This document shows, one piece after another, positions 7,627 to 16,812 of a stretch of 41,387 nt of DNA; positions within the stretch are counted from its first letter, which is position 1, and each line of letters opens with the position of its first letter. Under the pieces are notes generated by a model. The model saw only the letters and a program-made list of their open reading frames with translations, ran no database searches and was not told the DNA's origin. Source of the DNA: an uncultured Saprospiraceae bacterium (lineage in GTDB: Bacteria; Bacteroidota; Bacteroidia; Chitinophagales; Saprospiraceae); assembly GCA_937951615.1 (NCBI GenBank), contig CALFBH010000044.1, positions 1-41,387 on the forward strand, written 5' to 3'. The translations under genes were made by a program, and so were the position numbers.

Positions 7627-10600
7627 TCACTCATCCACAGAAATCGGATCAGTAGACTTCTCCTTAATCAGCCTATTCAATCGCGGAATATCTGCTTCCA
7701 AAATCTCCTGATACCGCTCCACTAAATCATCCACTTCTGCACTCAGTTCTGCCTTGACTTCAAATGCCTGCTGCGGTGGTGCGAAATTGCTGTTTTGATA
7801 CAAAGCAATCAAATGTGCCAGCTTATTCGTCACCCGAATCGGGAAATTTAACGGGTCTTGTCGGCTTTGGTTTTTTGTTTGATACAAAGCCTCTTCTATC
7901 TTGGTCAGCTTTTCTTCCACATCTTCTATATCTTTGATAAATGTGGTGTCGGCTTCCAGTTTTTCCTTATAAGGCTTGAGTTGCTCGCGAATAGAACGGA
8001 TGTTTTTAATCGTCGTATGTCCTTCCGAAACTTTATCCTTAAGTTCCATGATGAAATCAAACTGCGCATTCAAATCACCAGGTTTGCCAGATGCTCTTGG
8101 ATCCATTTTGACCTCAAAAGGCTGACTTTGTTCTTCACCATTCAGCAATAATTTTGCACTATATTTTCCGGGTAAGGCTTTGGGTCCGTTCAGACTGCCC
8201 CACCAGAGAATCATGCCGTCAAATTTTTCTGCGGGCGGATAACTCATGTTCCAGTTGAAAGTATTGGAGCCTTTTTCGGGGTCTATTTTATAGGCTTTCT
8301 CTTCTGCGTGATTGGAATATTCGCTGATTAATTTATTCGCTTCGTCATAAATTTTAAAAGACAGCGTATCTTCTTTTTCCAATTCATTTTTCAAATAATA
8401 ATACATCATCACCCCACCCGGATGGTTCAATCCTTCTCCGACCGGATCTTTGCGTTGCCTGCCTTGCATTCTGTAACTCACATTGGGCTGAAAGAGGTGG
8501 AAATTTTTATTTTTAATGGCATTATCCATTTGATGCAGCGGCGTCAGGTCGTCAATGACCCAGAGGCTTCTGCCTTGAGTCGCTACAATCAGGTTTTGGT
8601 TTTTAATTGCCAAATCAGTAATCGGGACAATCGGCAAATTTAACTGAAAAGGCTGCCAGTTTGTACCATCATTATAAGAAATATACATGCCCGATTCTGT
8701 GCCGGCATACAAAATGCCTTGCTTGTCAGGATCAGCCCGCAAAGCCCGTGTAAAATGCTCCGCAGCAATGCCACGGTCTATTTTGCGCCAGGTTTTTCCA
8801 TAGTCTTCTGTTTTATACAAATAAGGTTTGAAATCGCCCAGCTTGTATCGCGTTCCCACAATATAACAACCAGCTACATTGAATGGATCAGGTTCGAGGC
8901 TGTTGATTTGTGTCCATTCTGGCAATGCAGCGGGTGTGACGTTTGACCAGTTAGCACCGCCATCAGTCGTCAGATGCACCAGCCCGTCATCGCTGCCTGC
9001 CCAGATGACGCCTTCTTTGAGTGGCGATTCGTCGGCAGCAAAAATGGTGCAATAATATTCTACACTCGTATTGTCTTTCGTAATTGGTCCACCCGATGTT
9101 CCTTGTTTGGTTGTGTCATTTCTAGTCAGGTCGGGACTGATGACCTGCCAGGATTGACCCTGATCGGTAGAGACGTGCAGGTGGTTGGAAGCGGTGTATA
9201 ATTTCTTTGCATTATGCCTGGAAAAGAACAAAGGGAAATTCCACTGAAAGCGATATTTCATATCCTCCACGCCATGCCCCATTGGATTGTCCGGCCAGAC
9301 ATTGACGGATTGGGTTTGCTGATTTTCATGGTCATATCTTTCTATAAAACCGTCATAACAGCCGCCATACACCAAATCATTATTCGTCGGGTCGATGGCA
9401 ATATGCCCACATTCGCAACCCGCCGTAGATTCCCAGTCATCCTCGCTAATCGTCGAGCCAGCGGAGCGATGATAAATTCTGACCGTAGAATTGTCCTGCT
9501 GTGCCGCATAAATTCGATAAGGAAAATGATTGTCCGTCGTCACCCGATAAAACTGTGCCGTCGGTTGATTGTGATACGTCGACCAAGTCGCGCCGCCGTC
9601 ATAACTCACCTGCGCCCCACCATCATCGCCGATAATCATGCGCTTAGGATTTTCGGGTGCAATCCAGAGATCATGATGGTCGCCATGCGGAGAGCGTTGT
9701 GGCTTGAAAGTCACGCCGCCATCTTTCGATTTGTGGTAACGCACATTCAACACATACACGACATCTTCATCGTGCGTATCGGCATAAATCCGCGTATAAT
9801 ACCAGGCACGTTGCCGAAGACTGCGGTCGCTATTCAATTTTTTCCAAGTCTCGCCAGCATCATCAGAACGATACAAACCACCATCTTTATTTTCAATAAT
9901 CGCCCAAACGCGTTCTGAGTTAAGTGGACTCACCGCCACGCCAGAAATCCCCCAAACACCTTCCGGCAAACCTTCGTTTTTAGAAATATCTGTCCAGGTC
10001 TCTCCGCTGTCTGTACTTTTCCATATCGCAGATCCCTCACCGCCGCTCGACATGCTATAGGGTGTTCTTTGTACCCGCCAAGTCGTTGCGTAGAGGTGTC
10101 GCGAATTATTTGGATCAATCAATAAATCAACTGCCCCGACTTCATTATTGACAAATAAAACCTTCTTCCAGGTCGTCCCGCCATCGGTTGATTTGAATAC
10201 GCCTCTTTCTTCGCTGGGTATAAATAAATTGCCCATCACGGCAGCATATACAATGTCGGGATTGTTGGGATGAATCCGCAGTCGCGCAACGTGCCGCGAC
10301 TTCAGTAGTCCTTTTTGTGTCCAGGTCTTCCCTGCATCTTCCGACCGCCATACGCCATAACCAAAAGAAACATTTCCACGCACCGTTTTTTCACCACCAC
10401 CCACATAAATCACATTCGGGTCAGATTCTGCCACAGCAATAGAGCCGACAGAACCGCCAAAAAAACCATCACTGATGTTTTTCCAGACACGCCCGCCATC
10501 CTCTGTTTTCCAGACGCCGCCGCCAGCCATGCCGAAGTAAAAAAGATTGGGCTTGCCCGGCACACCAGCCACCGCACAGGAGCGACCGCCGCGATAAGGT

Positions 10601-10743
10601 CCAATACTCCGATACTCGACGGCATCATAAATACTTTCATCCATTTGCTGTAGGACAACTGGACTTTGTTTGGATTTTCTTTGTGCGTCTATTTGGCTGT
10701 AGCCGAATAGGAGGCAGAGTAGGAGGAGTGTGATTGGTTTCAT
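7627..10743 (-). CDS. Exported VPS10/BNR (Asp-box) beta-propeller protein
   Basis: The protein has 1038 residues. A signal peptide (MKPITLLLLCLLFGYSQIDAQ) is followed by about 700 residues of seven-bladed-propeller repeats with many Asp-box motifs of the form SxDxGxTW, for example KTEDGGRVWKN, RSEDAGKTWTQ, KSTDGGTTWKK and KSTDSGETWTD. This is the VPS10/sortilin-like 'glycosyl hydrolase BNR' family, abundant in Bacteroidota. The last 300 residues have a beta domain (FEVKMDPRASG) and a helical tail. No catalytic residues of true sialidases were identified, so enzymatic activity should not be assumed; ligand or peptide binding is as likely. It stands alone on the minus strand. Confidence 0.88.
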   Translation of the reverse strand: MKPITLLLLCLLFGYSQIDAQRKSKQSPVVLQQMDESIYDAVEYRSIGPYRGGRSCAVAGVPGKPNLFYFGMAGGGVWKTEDGGRVWKNISDGFFGGSVGSIAVAESDPNVIYVGGGEKTVRGNVSFGYGVWRSEDAGKTWTQKGLLKSRHVARLRIHPNNPDIVYAAVMGNLFIPSEERGVFKSTDGGTTWKKVLFVNNEVGAVDLLIDPNNSRHLYATTWRVQRTPYSMSSGGEGSAIWKSTDSGETWTDISKNEGLPEGVWGISGVAVSPLNSERVWAIIENKDGGLYRSDDAGETWKKLNSDRSLRQRAWYYTRIYADTHDEDVVYVLNVRYHKSKDGGVTFKPQRSPHGDHHDLWIAPENPKRMIIGDDGGAQVSYDGGATWSTYHNQPTAQFYRVTTDNHFPYRIYAAQQDNSTVRIYHRSAGSTISEDDWESTAGCECGHIAIDPTNNDLVYGGCYDGFIERYDHENQQTQSVNVWPDNPMGHGVEDMKYRFQWNFPLFFSRHNAKKLYTASNHLHVSTDQGQSWQVISPDLTRNDTTKQGTSGGPITKDNTSVEYYCTIFAADESPLKEGVIWAGSDDGLVHLTTDGGANWSNVTPAALPEWTQINSLEPDPFNVAGCYIVGTRYKLGDFKPYLYKTEDYGKTWRKIDRGIAAEHFTRALRADPDKQGILYAGTESGMYISYNDGTNWQPFQLNLPIVPITDLAIKNQNLIVATQGRSLWVIDDLTPLHQMDNAIKNKNFHLFQPNVSYRMQGRQRKDPVGEGLNHPGGVMMYYYLKNELEKEDTLSFKIYDEANKLISEYSNHAEEKAYKIDPEKGSNTFNWNMSYPPAEKFDGMILWWGSLNGPKALPGKYSAKLLLNGEEQSQPFEVKMDPRASGKPGDLNAQFDFIMELKDKVSEGHTTIKNIRSIREQLKPYKEKLEADTTFIKDIEDVEEKLTKIEEALYQTKNQSRQDPLNFPIRVTNKLAHLIALYQNSNFAPPQQAFEVKAELSAEVDDLVERYQEILEADIPRLNRLIKEKSTDPISVDE

Positions 10744-11135
10744 TGTATGAATATACTACCTAAATATTCAAACTTATAAGTTTTTTTGAGAAAAATGAGT
10801 GAATGATGGGTTGAGTGGATGAGTGAGTTTGTTAGGCTATAAAGGAGGTGAGCATGGTTTTTAATCAGGAGATTACTTATAAAATTGTTTCTATCACTTA
10901 CCAGTCCCACTGGTTTTATGGAGAAACGCGTTCAGCAAGACTTCCACTTTTGGGATTTTTATTTTAATAGCATAAGTGTTTGTTTTTTGTGTATATTTGA
11001 ACTGAATATCAGAAGCAGATACTACATCCCATCAGACTACCGTACCGACGACTTTAGCCGTCGCAGGATAAACAGATGACGGCTAAAGTCGTCAGTACGG
11101 GATAAAAAGTCTCGCTTCTAAACAAAAAAATAAAC
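10744..11135. other. Intergenic region with REP-like hairpin
   Basis: This 392-bp gap lies between the divergent VPS10 and preA-like genes. It contains an imperfect repeat-rich start (GAGTGAATGATGGGTTGAG), no convincing ORF, and a strong inverted repeat at 11040-11100, listed separately. The promoters of both flanking genes should lie here, but I see no exact TTTG/TAnnTTTG pair. Confidence 0.5.
11040..11100. repeat. REP-like hairpin with 23-base arms
   Basis: Arms at 11040-11062 and 11078-11100 match at 22 of 23 positions; the core is GACGACTTTAGCCGTC. The loop is 15 bases and there is no T-run. It sits 36 bases upstream of the preA-like start, so it could be in the 5' leader. Form and location suit a REP/RAYT-type dispersed palindrome. 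Confidence 0.75.
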
Positions 11136-12461
11136 ATGGCAAACTTACAAGCAAACCTAGCAGGTATCAAATCTCCCAACCCATTCTGGCTGGCTTCTGC
11201 GCCGCCGACCAATTCTGGTTATCAAATCATGAAAGCCTTTGATGCGGGCTGGGGAGGAGCAGTTTGGAAAACGCTGGGCGTGCCGATTATCAATACGTCG
11301 AGTCGTTATGGTGCGCTGCATTATCGCGATAGCCGGATGATGGGTTTTAATAATATTGAGTTGATTACTGATCGTCCGTTGTCGCATAATTTAAAAGAGA
11401 TAGAAGAAGTTAAAAAATACTTTCCTGACCATGCGGTCATTGCGTCGCTGATGGTGCAAAGTCGGGAAGAATGGCATCAGATTGTCAAAGACGTACAAAA
11501 TGCCGGGGCAGATGGAATTGAGTTGAATTTTGGTTGTCCGCATGGCATGTGTGAGCGTGGGATGGGTTCGGCAGTTGGGCAGGAGCCGGAAGTTTTGAAA
11601 ACGATTACTGAGTGGGTGATGGAAGTCGCCAATGTTCCCGTCATTGTAAAACTGACACCCAATATTTCTGATATTACAGAGCCAGCCATTGGAGCTGTGC
11701 AGGGTGGCGCAGATGCCATTTCACTTATCAATACGATTCAAAGTGTCATTGGTGTCGATTTGGATACTTTTGTGCCTTATCCGCAGGTCGATGGAAAAAG
11801 TACAAATGGTGGTTATTGCGGTCCAGCGGTGAAGCCGATTGCACTAAATATGCTAAAAAACTGCGCTCAGCATCCTGATGTTACGATTCCGATTTCGGGT
11901 ATTGGTGGCATAGAAAGCTGGCGGGATGCAGCCGAACATTTATTGCTTGGAGCTTCTAATGTGCAGGTGTGTACAGCGGTCATGCATTATGGTTTTGGCA
12001 TTGTGCGTGAGATGATTTCCGGCTTGGAAAATTACATGGACGAAAAAGGTTTTGAAACACTGGATGACATGGTGGGCAAGTCGCTGCAAAATGTACTAAA
12101 GTGGGAAAACCTCAATTTGAAATATAAAGTCGTCGCGGATATCGATACGGATAAATGTATTGGTTGCCAGCTTTGTTATATTGCTTGTGAGGACGGTGCG
12201 CATCAGGCCATCGGCTTATCGGGTACGGAGGAAAATCGAGTTCCGCACATCATAGAAGAAAATTGTGTGGGTTGTAATTTATGTTCGCTGGTTTGTCCGG
12301 TAGAAGAATGCATCACGATGGTCAGAAAAGACGATGGCAAGCAAGATGTCAGTTGGACAGATCTTGCCGCCAAAGATATGGCTCCGACTGAGTTTGAAGA
12401 TGAAAAAGCAGGTGGTAGACATCACTGGGTTCCTGCTCCAGCAGATGCGTTGAAAAAGTAA
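11136..12461 (+). CDS. preA: PreA-like dihydropyrimidine dehydrogenase subunit (FMN plus two 4Fe-4S)
   Basis: The protein has 441 residues. An FMN-binding TIM barrel of the dihydroorotate/dihydropyrimidine dehydrogenase class covers about 1-310 (NPFWLASAPPTNSG, GADGIELNFGCPHGMCERG, VIVKLTPNI, ISGIGGIESWRDAAE). A C-terminal ferredoxin domain has two clusters (CIGCQLCYIAC and CVGCNLCSLVC, followed by P). Family members reduce uracil or thymine with NADH through a partner flavoprotein, PreT. No preT is next to it, so the electron donor must be encoded elsewhere or be ferredoxin. The loop ends SAVGQ where mammalian DPD has ACGQ with the catalytic Cys; E. coli PreA also lacks that Cys. Confidence 0.85.
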   Translation: MANLQANLAGIKSPNPFWLASAPPTNSGYQIMKAFDAGWGGAVWKTLGVPIINTSSRYGALHYRDSRMMGFNNIELITDRPLSHNLKEIEEVKKYFPDHAVIASLMVQSREEWHQIVKDVQNAGADGIELNFGCPHGMCERGMGSAVGQEPEVLKTITEWVMEVANVPVIVKLTPNISDITEPAIGAVQGGADAISLINTIQSVIGVDLDTFVPYPQVDGKSTNGGYCGPAVKPIALNMLKNCAQHPDVTIPISGIGGIESWRDAAEHLLLGASNVQVCTAVMHYGFGIVREMISGLENYMDEKGFETLDDMVGKSLQNVLKWENLNLKYKVVADIDTDKCIGCQLCYIACEDGAHQAIGLSGTEENRVPHIIEENCVGCNLCSLVCPVEECITMVRKDDGKQDVSWTDLAAKDMAPTEFEDEKAGGRHHWVPAPADALKK

Positions 12462-12910
12462 AAAGTACATCAGGCTTCCAGCCTAATCTATCAGAAGGTA
12501 CAGGCTGCTTCAGCTACCCACCCGCAAAGCGCGAAAAACACTTTCATACTACCACACAGTCGGCAGCTGAAGCCGCCGATACGTTCTGTTCTGCAAGCAC
12601 CAAAGCCCCTCCATTGCCACATTCAAGTCATTTATTCACCTGCTCATAGTCTACATCCTTTCCAAAGAGTAGAAAAAACACTATTTTTGTACACAAAACA
12701 AAGGCGGTACGCCAAAGTCGCGTCCGCAAAAAGACATTTATGATTTGTTTAAAACGAACTTAACGCTTCATTAACGGGCATCATCGTTCTGACAACGTAT
12801 ATTTACATTTTCTAGTTAATGAGAGCATTGTGAAATTTTGAAATATAATTTTGCTGCGCAAAATGCAGTATTACAATTTCGCAATTACACAGTTATAAAA
12901 CACAGACATA
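12462..12910. other. Intergenic region with imperfect inverted repeats
   Basis: This 449-bp gap lies between the preA-like gene and dsbD. A small hairpin (AGGCT-TCC-AGCCT, 12472-12484) follows the preA stop. REP-like arms GGCTGCTTCAGCTACC (12503-12518) and GGCAGCTGAAGCCGCC (12562-12577) pair imperfectly. The distal part near the dsbD start is AT-rich and probably holds its promoter. No ORF is supported. Confidence 0.5.
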
Positions 12911-15847
12911 ATGAGACTGATAATTACATCTCTACTCCTGACATTCACTTTCCTGAGTACCGCCATTGCGCAGCAATATGATCCGGTCAAATGGTCATTC
13001 AGCAGCAAAAAAGTTTCGGATACGGAATATGACTTGACTTATACCGCCAAAATTGAGAAAGGCTGGTATGTCTATTCGCAATACTTGGAAAGCGATGAAG
13101 GTCCAATAGCAACAGCCATTGAGTATGAAGGCGAAAAGGCATTTTCTGCTGAAGGCAAATCCAAAGAAGCTGGCGATAAAGTCACTGGACACGATAAGAT
13201 GTTCGACATGGTGATTACCAAGTTTAAAAAGGATTATACCATCACGCAGCGCATCAAAGTGACGGACGCCGCCAAACCTGTGGCTGGTTACCTGACTTTT
13301 ATGACGTGCGATGACAGCAAATGCCTGCCGCCAACGGATGTAGATTTTTCTTTTGACCTGAGCAAAAGTAGCGGAGCGGCACCTGATACAAGTGGAGATA
13401 CAGGAGCAGTGGACCCACCCAAAGAAGTAGAAAAACCTGTTGAAGTAAAAGAGGATAAAAAAACGATACCTGGTTCTTTATTTCCCGGCAAGGGAAATGA
13501 TGCTGAAAAAATAGCTAAAGCAGAAGCGGCTAAAAAAGCAGCAGAAGCCGAGGCATTAGCCAAAGGAGAAGCCAATAAAATTGCACAGGCAAAAAAAGAT
13601 GCAGAAGCTCGTGCCAAAGCAGCAGCCGATAAAGTCGCACAAGCTAAAAAAGATGCCGAAGCAAAAGCAAAGAAGGCAGCAGATGTAAAAGCAAAGGATA
13701 AAAAAGCGGCAGCAGCAACAGCCAAAACAAATGCACAAAAGGCAGCAGCAGCCAAAAAGAAAGCAGCAGCAGCAGCCAATACGGATGAGGAAGGAAGTGC
13801 AGGTTTCAAAGCAAATAACACAGGCAACCGCGCAGGAAAAGGTAGAGAAATATTACAACCTGTAAAGTGGTCGTTCAGCAGTAAAAAAATATCGGACACA
13901 GAATATGATTTGATCTACAAAGCCGACATTGATAAAAACTGGTACGTTTATTCTCAATACCTGGAAAGCGATGAAGGGCCAGTGGCGACAGAAATTATTT
14001 ATGAAAATGATAACCTCAGCAAGGTTGGTAAATCAAAAGAAAGCGGAGAAAAGACCAGCGGTTTTGATAAGATGTTTGAAATGAATGTGGTCAAATTCAA
14101 AAACGACTACACCATCACGCAGCGTATCAAAACGACTAAGCCCAAAGAAGCCATTACAGGTTATCTGACTTTTATGACTTGCGACGACAGCAAATGCCTA
14201 CCACCTGAAGATATAGATTTTAGCATTATTCCTTCTAGCGGAAAAGCTCAGAAAGCTGCTGCGGCAGCCACGACTGGCGCAGGCGGCACAGCAAGCCTAC
14301 AAGCAGCAAAAATTGATGGCAACATCATGGATCAGGCACGTCAAAAACTTAAAACAACTTACGAAACGCCTGTTGGAGATTGCGGAGCAGAAGAAATTAC
14401 TCGGGATCAGAATTTGTTCTGGACATTTATCATGGGCTTTCTGGGTGGCTTGTTGGCTTTGCTGACACCTTGTGTATTTCCTATGATTCCGCTGACGGTG
14501 AGTTATTTTACAAAAGGCAGTAAAGACAAAGCGAGTGGCATTCGGAACGGCTTATTATATGGTGCGTCTATTATTGTGATTTACGTTGGATTGGGCTTGT
14601 TGATTACAGGAATTTTTGGTGCGACAGCACTGAATGAACTTTCTACCAATTGGGTAGCCAATCTGCTGTTCTTTGCAATTTTTGTCATTTTTGCTATTTC
14701 TTTCTTTGGCTATTTTGAAATAACCCTGCCGAGTTCCTGGGCAAATAAAACAGACGCCATGGCAGATAAAGGCGGACTGATTGGTACTTTCTTCATGGCA
14801 TTTACGCTGGCACTTGTTTCTTTCTCCTGTACGGGACCGATTATCGGCTCGGCATTGGTGGAGTCGGCAACAAGTGCTTTTGGACCAGCGATTGTGATGC
14901 TGGGGTTCTCTACCGCATTGGCTTTGCCTTTTGGTTTGTTTGCAGCTTTCCCAGCATTGCTCAATTCCCTTCCACAATCTGGCGGATGGATGACTTCGGT
15001 GAAAGTTGTATTGGGATTTTTAGAATTAGCATTGGCATTGAAGTTTTTGTCGGTTGCAGATATGACGATGGGCTGGGGCATCCTGCCTTATGAATTATTT
15101 ATGGGACTTTGGGTGCTTATTGCTTTGCTCACGGCTTTATATCTTTTTGGTTTTATCAAATTTCCACACGATTCACCAATTAAAAAACTATCGCCAATTC
15201 GCATGGGATTTGGTCTGCTATTTCTAGGCATTGCCGGATACTTGTGTACAGGCTTTTTGTATAATGAAAAGGTTAATTCTTATAATGGATTAAGCTTAAT
15301 GAGTGGACTTGCACCTCCGACGGGTTATAATTTATTCCTTACAAAAGGTAAAGTAGATGCTTCAATTAAGGACAAATACCCTTCTTTTACCAAATGCGCC
15401 AATGATTTAGATTGTTTTAAAGATTATTATGAAGGTTTGGCTTACGCCGAAGAAGTGGATAAGCCGGTCTTGCTTGATTTTACCGGACATGGCTGTGTGA
15501 ATTGTCGGAAGACAGAAGAACATATTTGGATAGTGGATAAAATTAGAAGTAAAATACAAAAGGACTTTGTACTGGTTTCTCTTTATGTAGATGAACGCGA
15601 AAAACTGGACAAGACTTATATCTCTGCACATACGGATAAAAAGATTCGTAATATAGGTAATAAATGGGCTGATTTTCAAATTGTGAATCTCCAGCAAAAT
15701 GCCCAGCCACTTTATGTGATGATGACAGAAGGCGAACAAGTGCTAGCTGCGCCAAGAGGTTACAAACCAGATGCCGAAGCGTATAATGACTTTTTGGAAT
15801 GTGGACTGGAGACCTACGAAGATTCTAAGCAGACTGGAATGAATTAA
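12911..15847 (+). CDS. dsbD: DsbD-type thiol-disulfide transporter with duplicated N-terminal domain
   Basis: The protein has 978 residues, far longer than the roughly 570-residue E. coli DsbD. A signal peptide (1-21) is followed by a DsbD N-terminal immunoglobulin-like domain (about 22-151) with the Cys pair CDDSKC, then a long Ala/Lys/Glu-rich helical linker (about 152-313). A second, clearly homologous N-terminal domain (about 315-437) has the same CDDSKC pair. The CcdA-like membrane domain (about 500-785; LLALLTPCVFPMIPLTVSYF and SCTGPIIGSALVES) and a C-terminal thioredoxin domain with GHGCVNCRK (near 858) follow. It should carry electrons from cytoplasmic thioredoxin to periplasmic thiols. 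The next gene is a Cys/His-rich metal-binding lipoprotein, a plausible client. Confidence 0.92.
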   Translation: MRLIITSLLLTFTFLSTAIAQQYDPVKWSFSSKKVSDTEYDLTYTAKIEKGWYVYSQYLESDEGPIATAIEYEGEKAFSAEGKSKEAGDKVTGHDKMFDMVITKFKKDYTITQRIKVTDAAKPVAGYLTFMTCDDSKCLPPTDVDFSFDLSKSSGAAPDTSGDTGAVDPPKEVEKPVEVKEDKKTIPGSLFPGKGNDAEKIAKAEAAKKAAEAEALAKGEANKIAQAKKDAEARAKAAADKVAQAKKDAEAKAKKAADVKAKDKKAAAATAKTNAQKAAAAKKKAAAAANTDEEGSAGFKANNTGNRAGKGREILQPVKWSFSSKKISDTEYDLIYKADIDKNWYVYSQYLESDEGPVATEIIYENDNLSKVGKSKESGEKTSGFDKMFEMNVVKFKNDYTITQRIKTTKPKEAITGYLTFMTCDDSKCLPPEDIDFSIIPSSGKAQKAAAAATTGAGGTASLQAAKIDGNIMDQARQKLKTTYETPVGDCGAEEITRDQNLFWTFIMGFLGGLLALLTPCVFPMIPLTVSYFTKGSKDKASGIRNGLLYGASIIVIYVGLGLLITGIFGATALNELSTNWVANLLFFAIFVIFAISFFGYFEITLPSSWANKTDAMADKGGLIGTFFMAFTLALVSFSCTGPIIGSALVESATSAFGPAIVMLGFSTALALPFGLFAAFPALLNSLPQSGGWMTSVKVVLGFLELALALKFLSVADMTMGWGILPYELFMGLWVLIALLTALYLFGFIKFPHDSPIKKLSPIRMGFGLLFLGIAGYLCTGFLYNEKVNSYNGLSLMSGLAPPTGYNLFLTKGKVDASIKDKYPSFTKCANDLDCFKDYYEGLAYAEEVDKPVLLDFTGHGCVNCRKTEEHIWIVDKIRSKIQKDFVLVSLYVDEREKLDKTYISAHTDKKIRNIGNKWADFQIVNLQQNAQPLYVMMTEGEQVLAAPRGYKPDAEAYNDFLECGLETYEDSKQTGMN

Positions 15848-15986
15848 AGAAAAAGTTGGTTTCGGCTCCGCTCAAGCAACTGCAATTTGGGCTTTGTTCA
15901 ACCAACTGCAATCTTGACTTTGCTCAATTCAAACACTTGTCTGAGCGAAGTTGAGGATAACTTTATCAATAAACCAAATACAAATT

Positions 15987-16349
15987 ATGAAAACACTACT
16001 CAGTTTAATGACCTTCGCCCTTATGCTGACACTCGGAATCACGATGATCAGTTGTGGCGGCAACAAAATAGAGAAAGCAACCGACACCAACGGCAAAGAA
16101 TATACTTCAGCTTATATCTGCCCGATGTATTGTAAAGGCAGCGGCAGCGCACAGCCTGGCAAATGTCCAGCTTGCAAAATGGATTATATTGCCAATGCAA
16201 AGGTTCAACAAAATAAAGGACATAATCACAACCATGACCACAATCACGATGGACATGACCACAGCGGACACGATCACGGAGACCACAGTGGACACGACCA
16301 TAGCGGACATGCCCACGACCATGATGGTGACGGTAAGCCAGATCATTGA
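15987..16349 (+). CDS. Heavy-metal-binding-domain lipoprotein with His-rich tail
   Basis: I chose the ATG at 15987 because it opens a lipoprotein signal (MKTLLSLMTFALMLTLG with lipobox TMISC). The 120-residue precursor carries one heavy-metal-binding domain: YICPMYC, then QPGKCPACKMDYI, matching the CPMHP...PGKCPxCGM pattern of copper-efflux-linked HMBD. The tail is a run of HDH/HNH repeats (over twenty His in about 45 residues), ending DGDGKPDH. It probably buffers or scavenges copper, zinc or nickel in the periplasm or at the outer membrane. It follows dsbD by 139 bases, which could keep its cysteines reduced. The metal identity is not determined by the sequence. Confidence 0.85.
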   Translation: MKTLLSLMTFALMLTLGITMISCGGNKIEKATDTNGKEYTSAYICPMYCKGSGSAQPGKCPACKMDYIANAKVQQNKGHNHNHDHNHDGHDHSGHDHGDHSGHDHSGHAHDHDGDGKPDH

Positions 16350-16364
16350 TGGAAATAGTCCATA

Positions 16365-16510
16365 GTCGATGGTCCATAGTCCATGGCTATATAGTTCAGC
16401 AATATTCCTGCTTTATAAGCTTTGCACGCATTTTGCAAAGCAAAATGAAATGCTGAAATGACCTGAATACTAAAAAGACAGCCATCGACCATGGACTATA
16501 GACCATCGAC
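16365..16510. repeat. Inverted repeat of CCATGGACTATGG type
   Basis: Arms at 16365-16386 and 16489-16510 match at 21 of 22 positions (GTCGATGGTCyATAGTCCATGG). Related fragments flank each arm, and another lies at 6180-6210. It lies between the HMBD lipoprotein gene and the tRNA promoter. It may help end transcription, but there is no T-run. It is likely a dispersed repeat. Confidence 0.7.
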
Positions 16511-16539
16511 CAAATATTCCTATAATTTTGCCCCAAAAC

Positions 16540-16572
16540 CTTGCTAATTCAATAGCAAATCATTTATCTTTG
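16540..16572 (+). promoter_or_regulatory. Bacteroidota-type promoter of tRNA-Leu
   Basis: A -33-like CTTG at 16540-16543 and a perfect -7 element TATCTTTG (TAnnTTTG) at 16565-16572 have about 21-base spacing. The mature tRNA begins 11 bases after the -7 box, as expected for a short leader. Confidence 0.8.
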
Positions 16573-16582
16573 CAGCCCATTT

Positions 16583-16667
16583 ACCCAGGTGGCGGAATTG
16601 GTAGACGCGCTAGGTTCAGGTCCTAGTGTCCATTGCGGACGTGCAGGTTCAAGTCCTGTTCTGGGTA
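16583..16667 (+). tRNA. tRNA-Leu (anticodon CAG)
   Basis: An 85-nt class II tRNA. The acceptor stem ACCCAGG pairs with TCTGGGT (one G-U). The D arm is GGCGGAATTGGTAGACGC. The anticodon stem CTAGG/CCTAG encloses loop TTCAGGT with anticodon CAG. A long variable arm (TCCATTGCGGA) and T arm (GCAGGTTCAAGTCCTGT) follow. The discriminator base is A and CCA is not encoded, as is usual in many Bacteroidota. It has its own promoter and terminator, so it is a single-gene unit. Confidence 0.96.
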
Positions 16668-16673
16668 CGCTTT

Positions 16674-16720
16674 AAAGTCACGAGAAATTGATCTTCAATT
16701 TCTTGTGACTTTTTATTTTT
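16674..16720 (+). terminator. Terminator of the tRNA-Leu gene
   Basis: A long stem, AAGTCACgAGAAATTG against CAATTTCTtGTGACTT, has a short loop and is followed by TTTTATTTTT. It starts seven bases after the tRNA end. Confidence 0.9.
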
Positions 16721-16729
16721 ATATGACTC

Positions 16730-16801
16730 AGTAGTCTTTCCAGTTAATAGTGTCGACTAAATTTCGCCAAATTACCCGACAGAATTAACTGGAAAGACTA
16801 C
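16730..16801. repeat. Perfect 18-base inverted repeat
   Basis: AGTAGTCTTTCCAGTTAA at 16730-16747 is exactly complementary to 16784-16801, around a 36-base loop. It lies directly after the tRNA terminator. No coding sequence is seen. It may be a small palindromic mobile or REP element, as other hairpins cluster here. Confidence 0.75.
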
Positions 16802-16812
16802 TCAGGTCTGTA

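Noticed and set aside
9214-9918. 234-codon open frame on the plus strand inside the VPS10/BNR gene
   Set aside because: It lies wholly opposite a well-supported coding gene with repeated Asp-box motifs. Its translation has no domain and an atypical composition, so it is a shadow frame.
13288-13899. 203-codon Ala/Phe-rich frame on the minus strand opposite dsbD
   Set aside because: It is the antisense of the Ala/Lys-rich DsbD linker; its low-complexity hydrophobic composition is a by-product of that repeat.
16107-16346. Val/Ile/Met-rich minus-strand frame opposite the HMBD lipoprotein, resembling a membrane protein
   Set aside because: The complement of His/Asp codons (CAT/GAC) reads as Met/Val/Ile, so the apparent hydrophobic protein is an artefact of the His-rich tail. 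The same applies to 18088-18429 opposite atpB.
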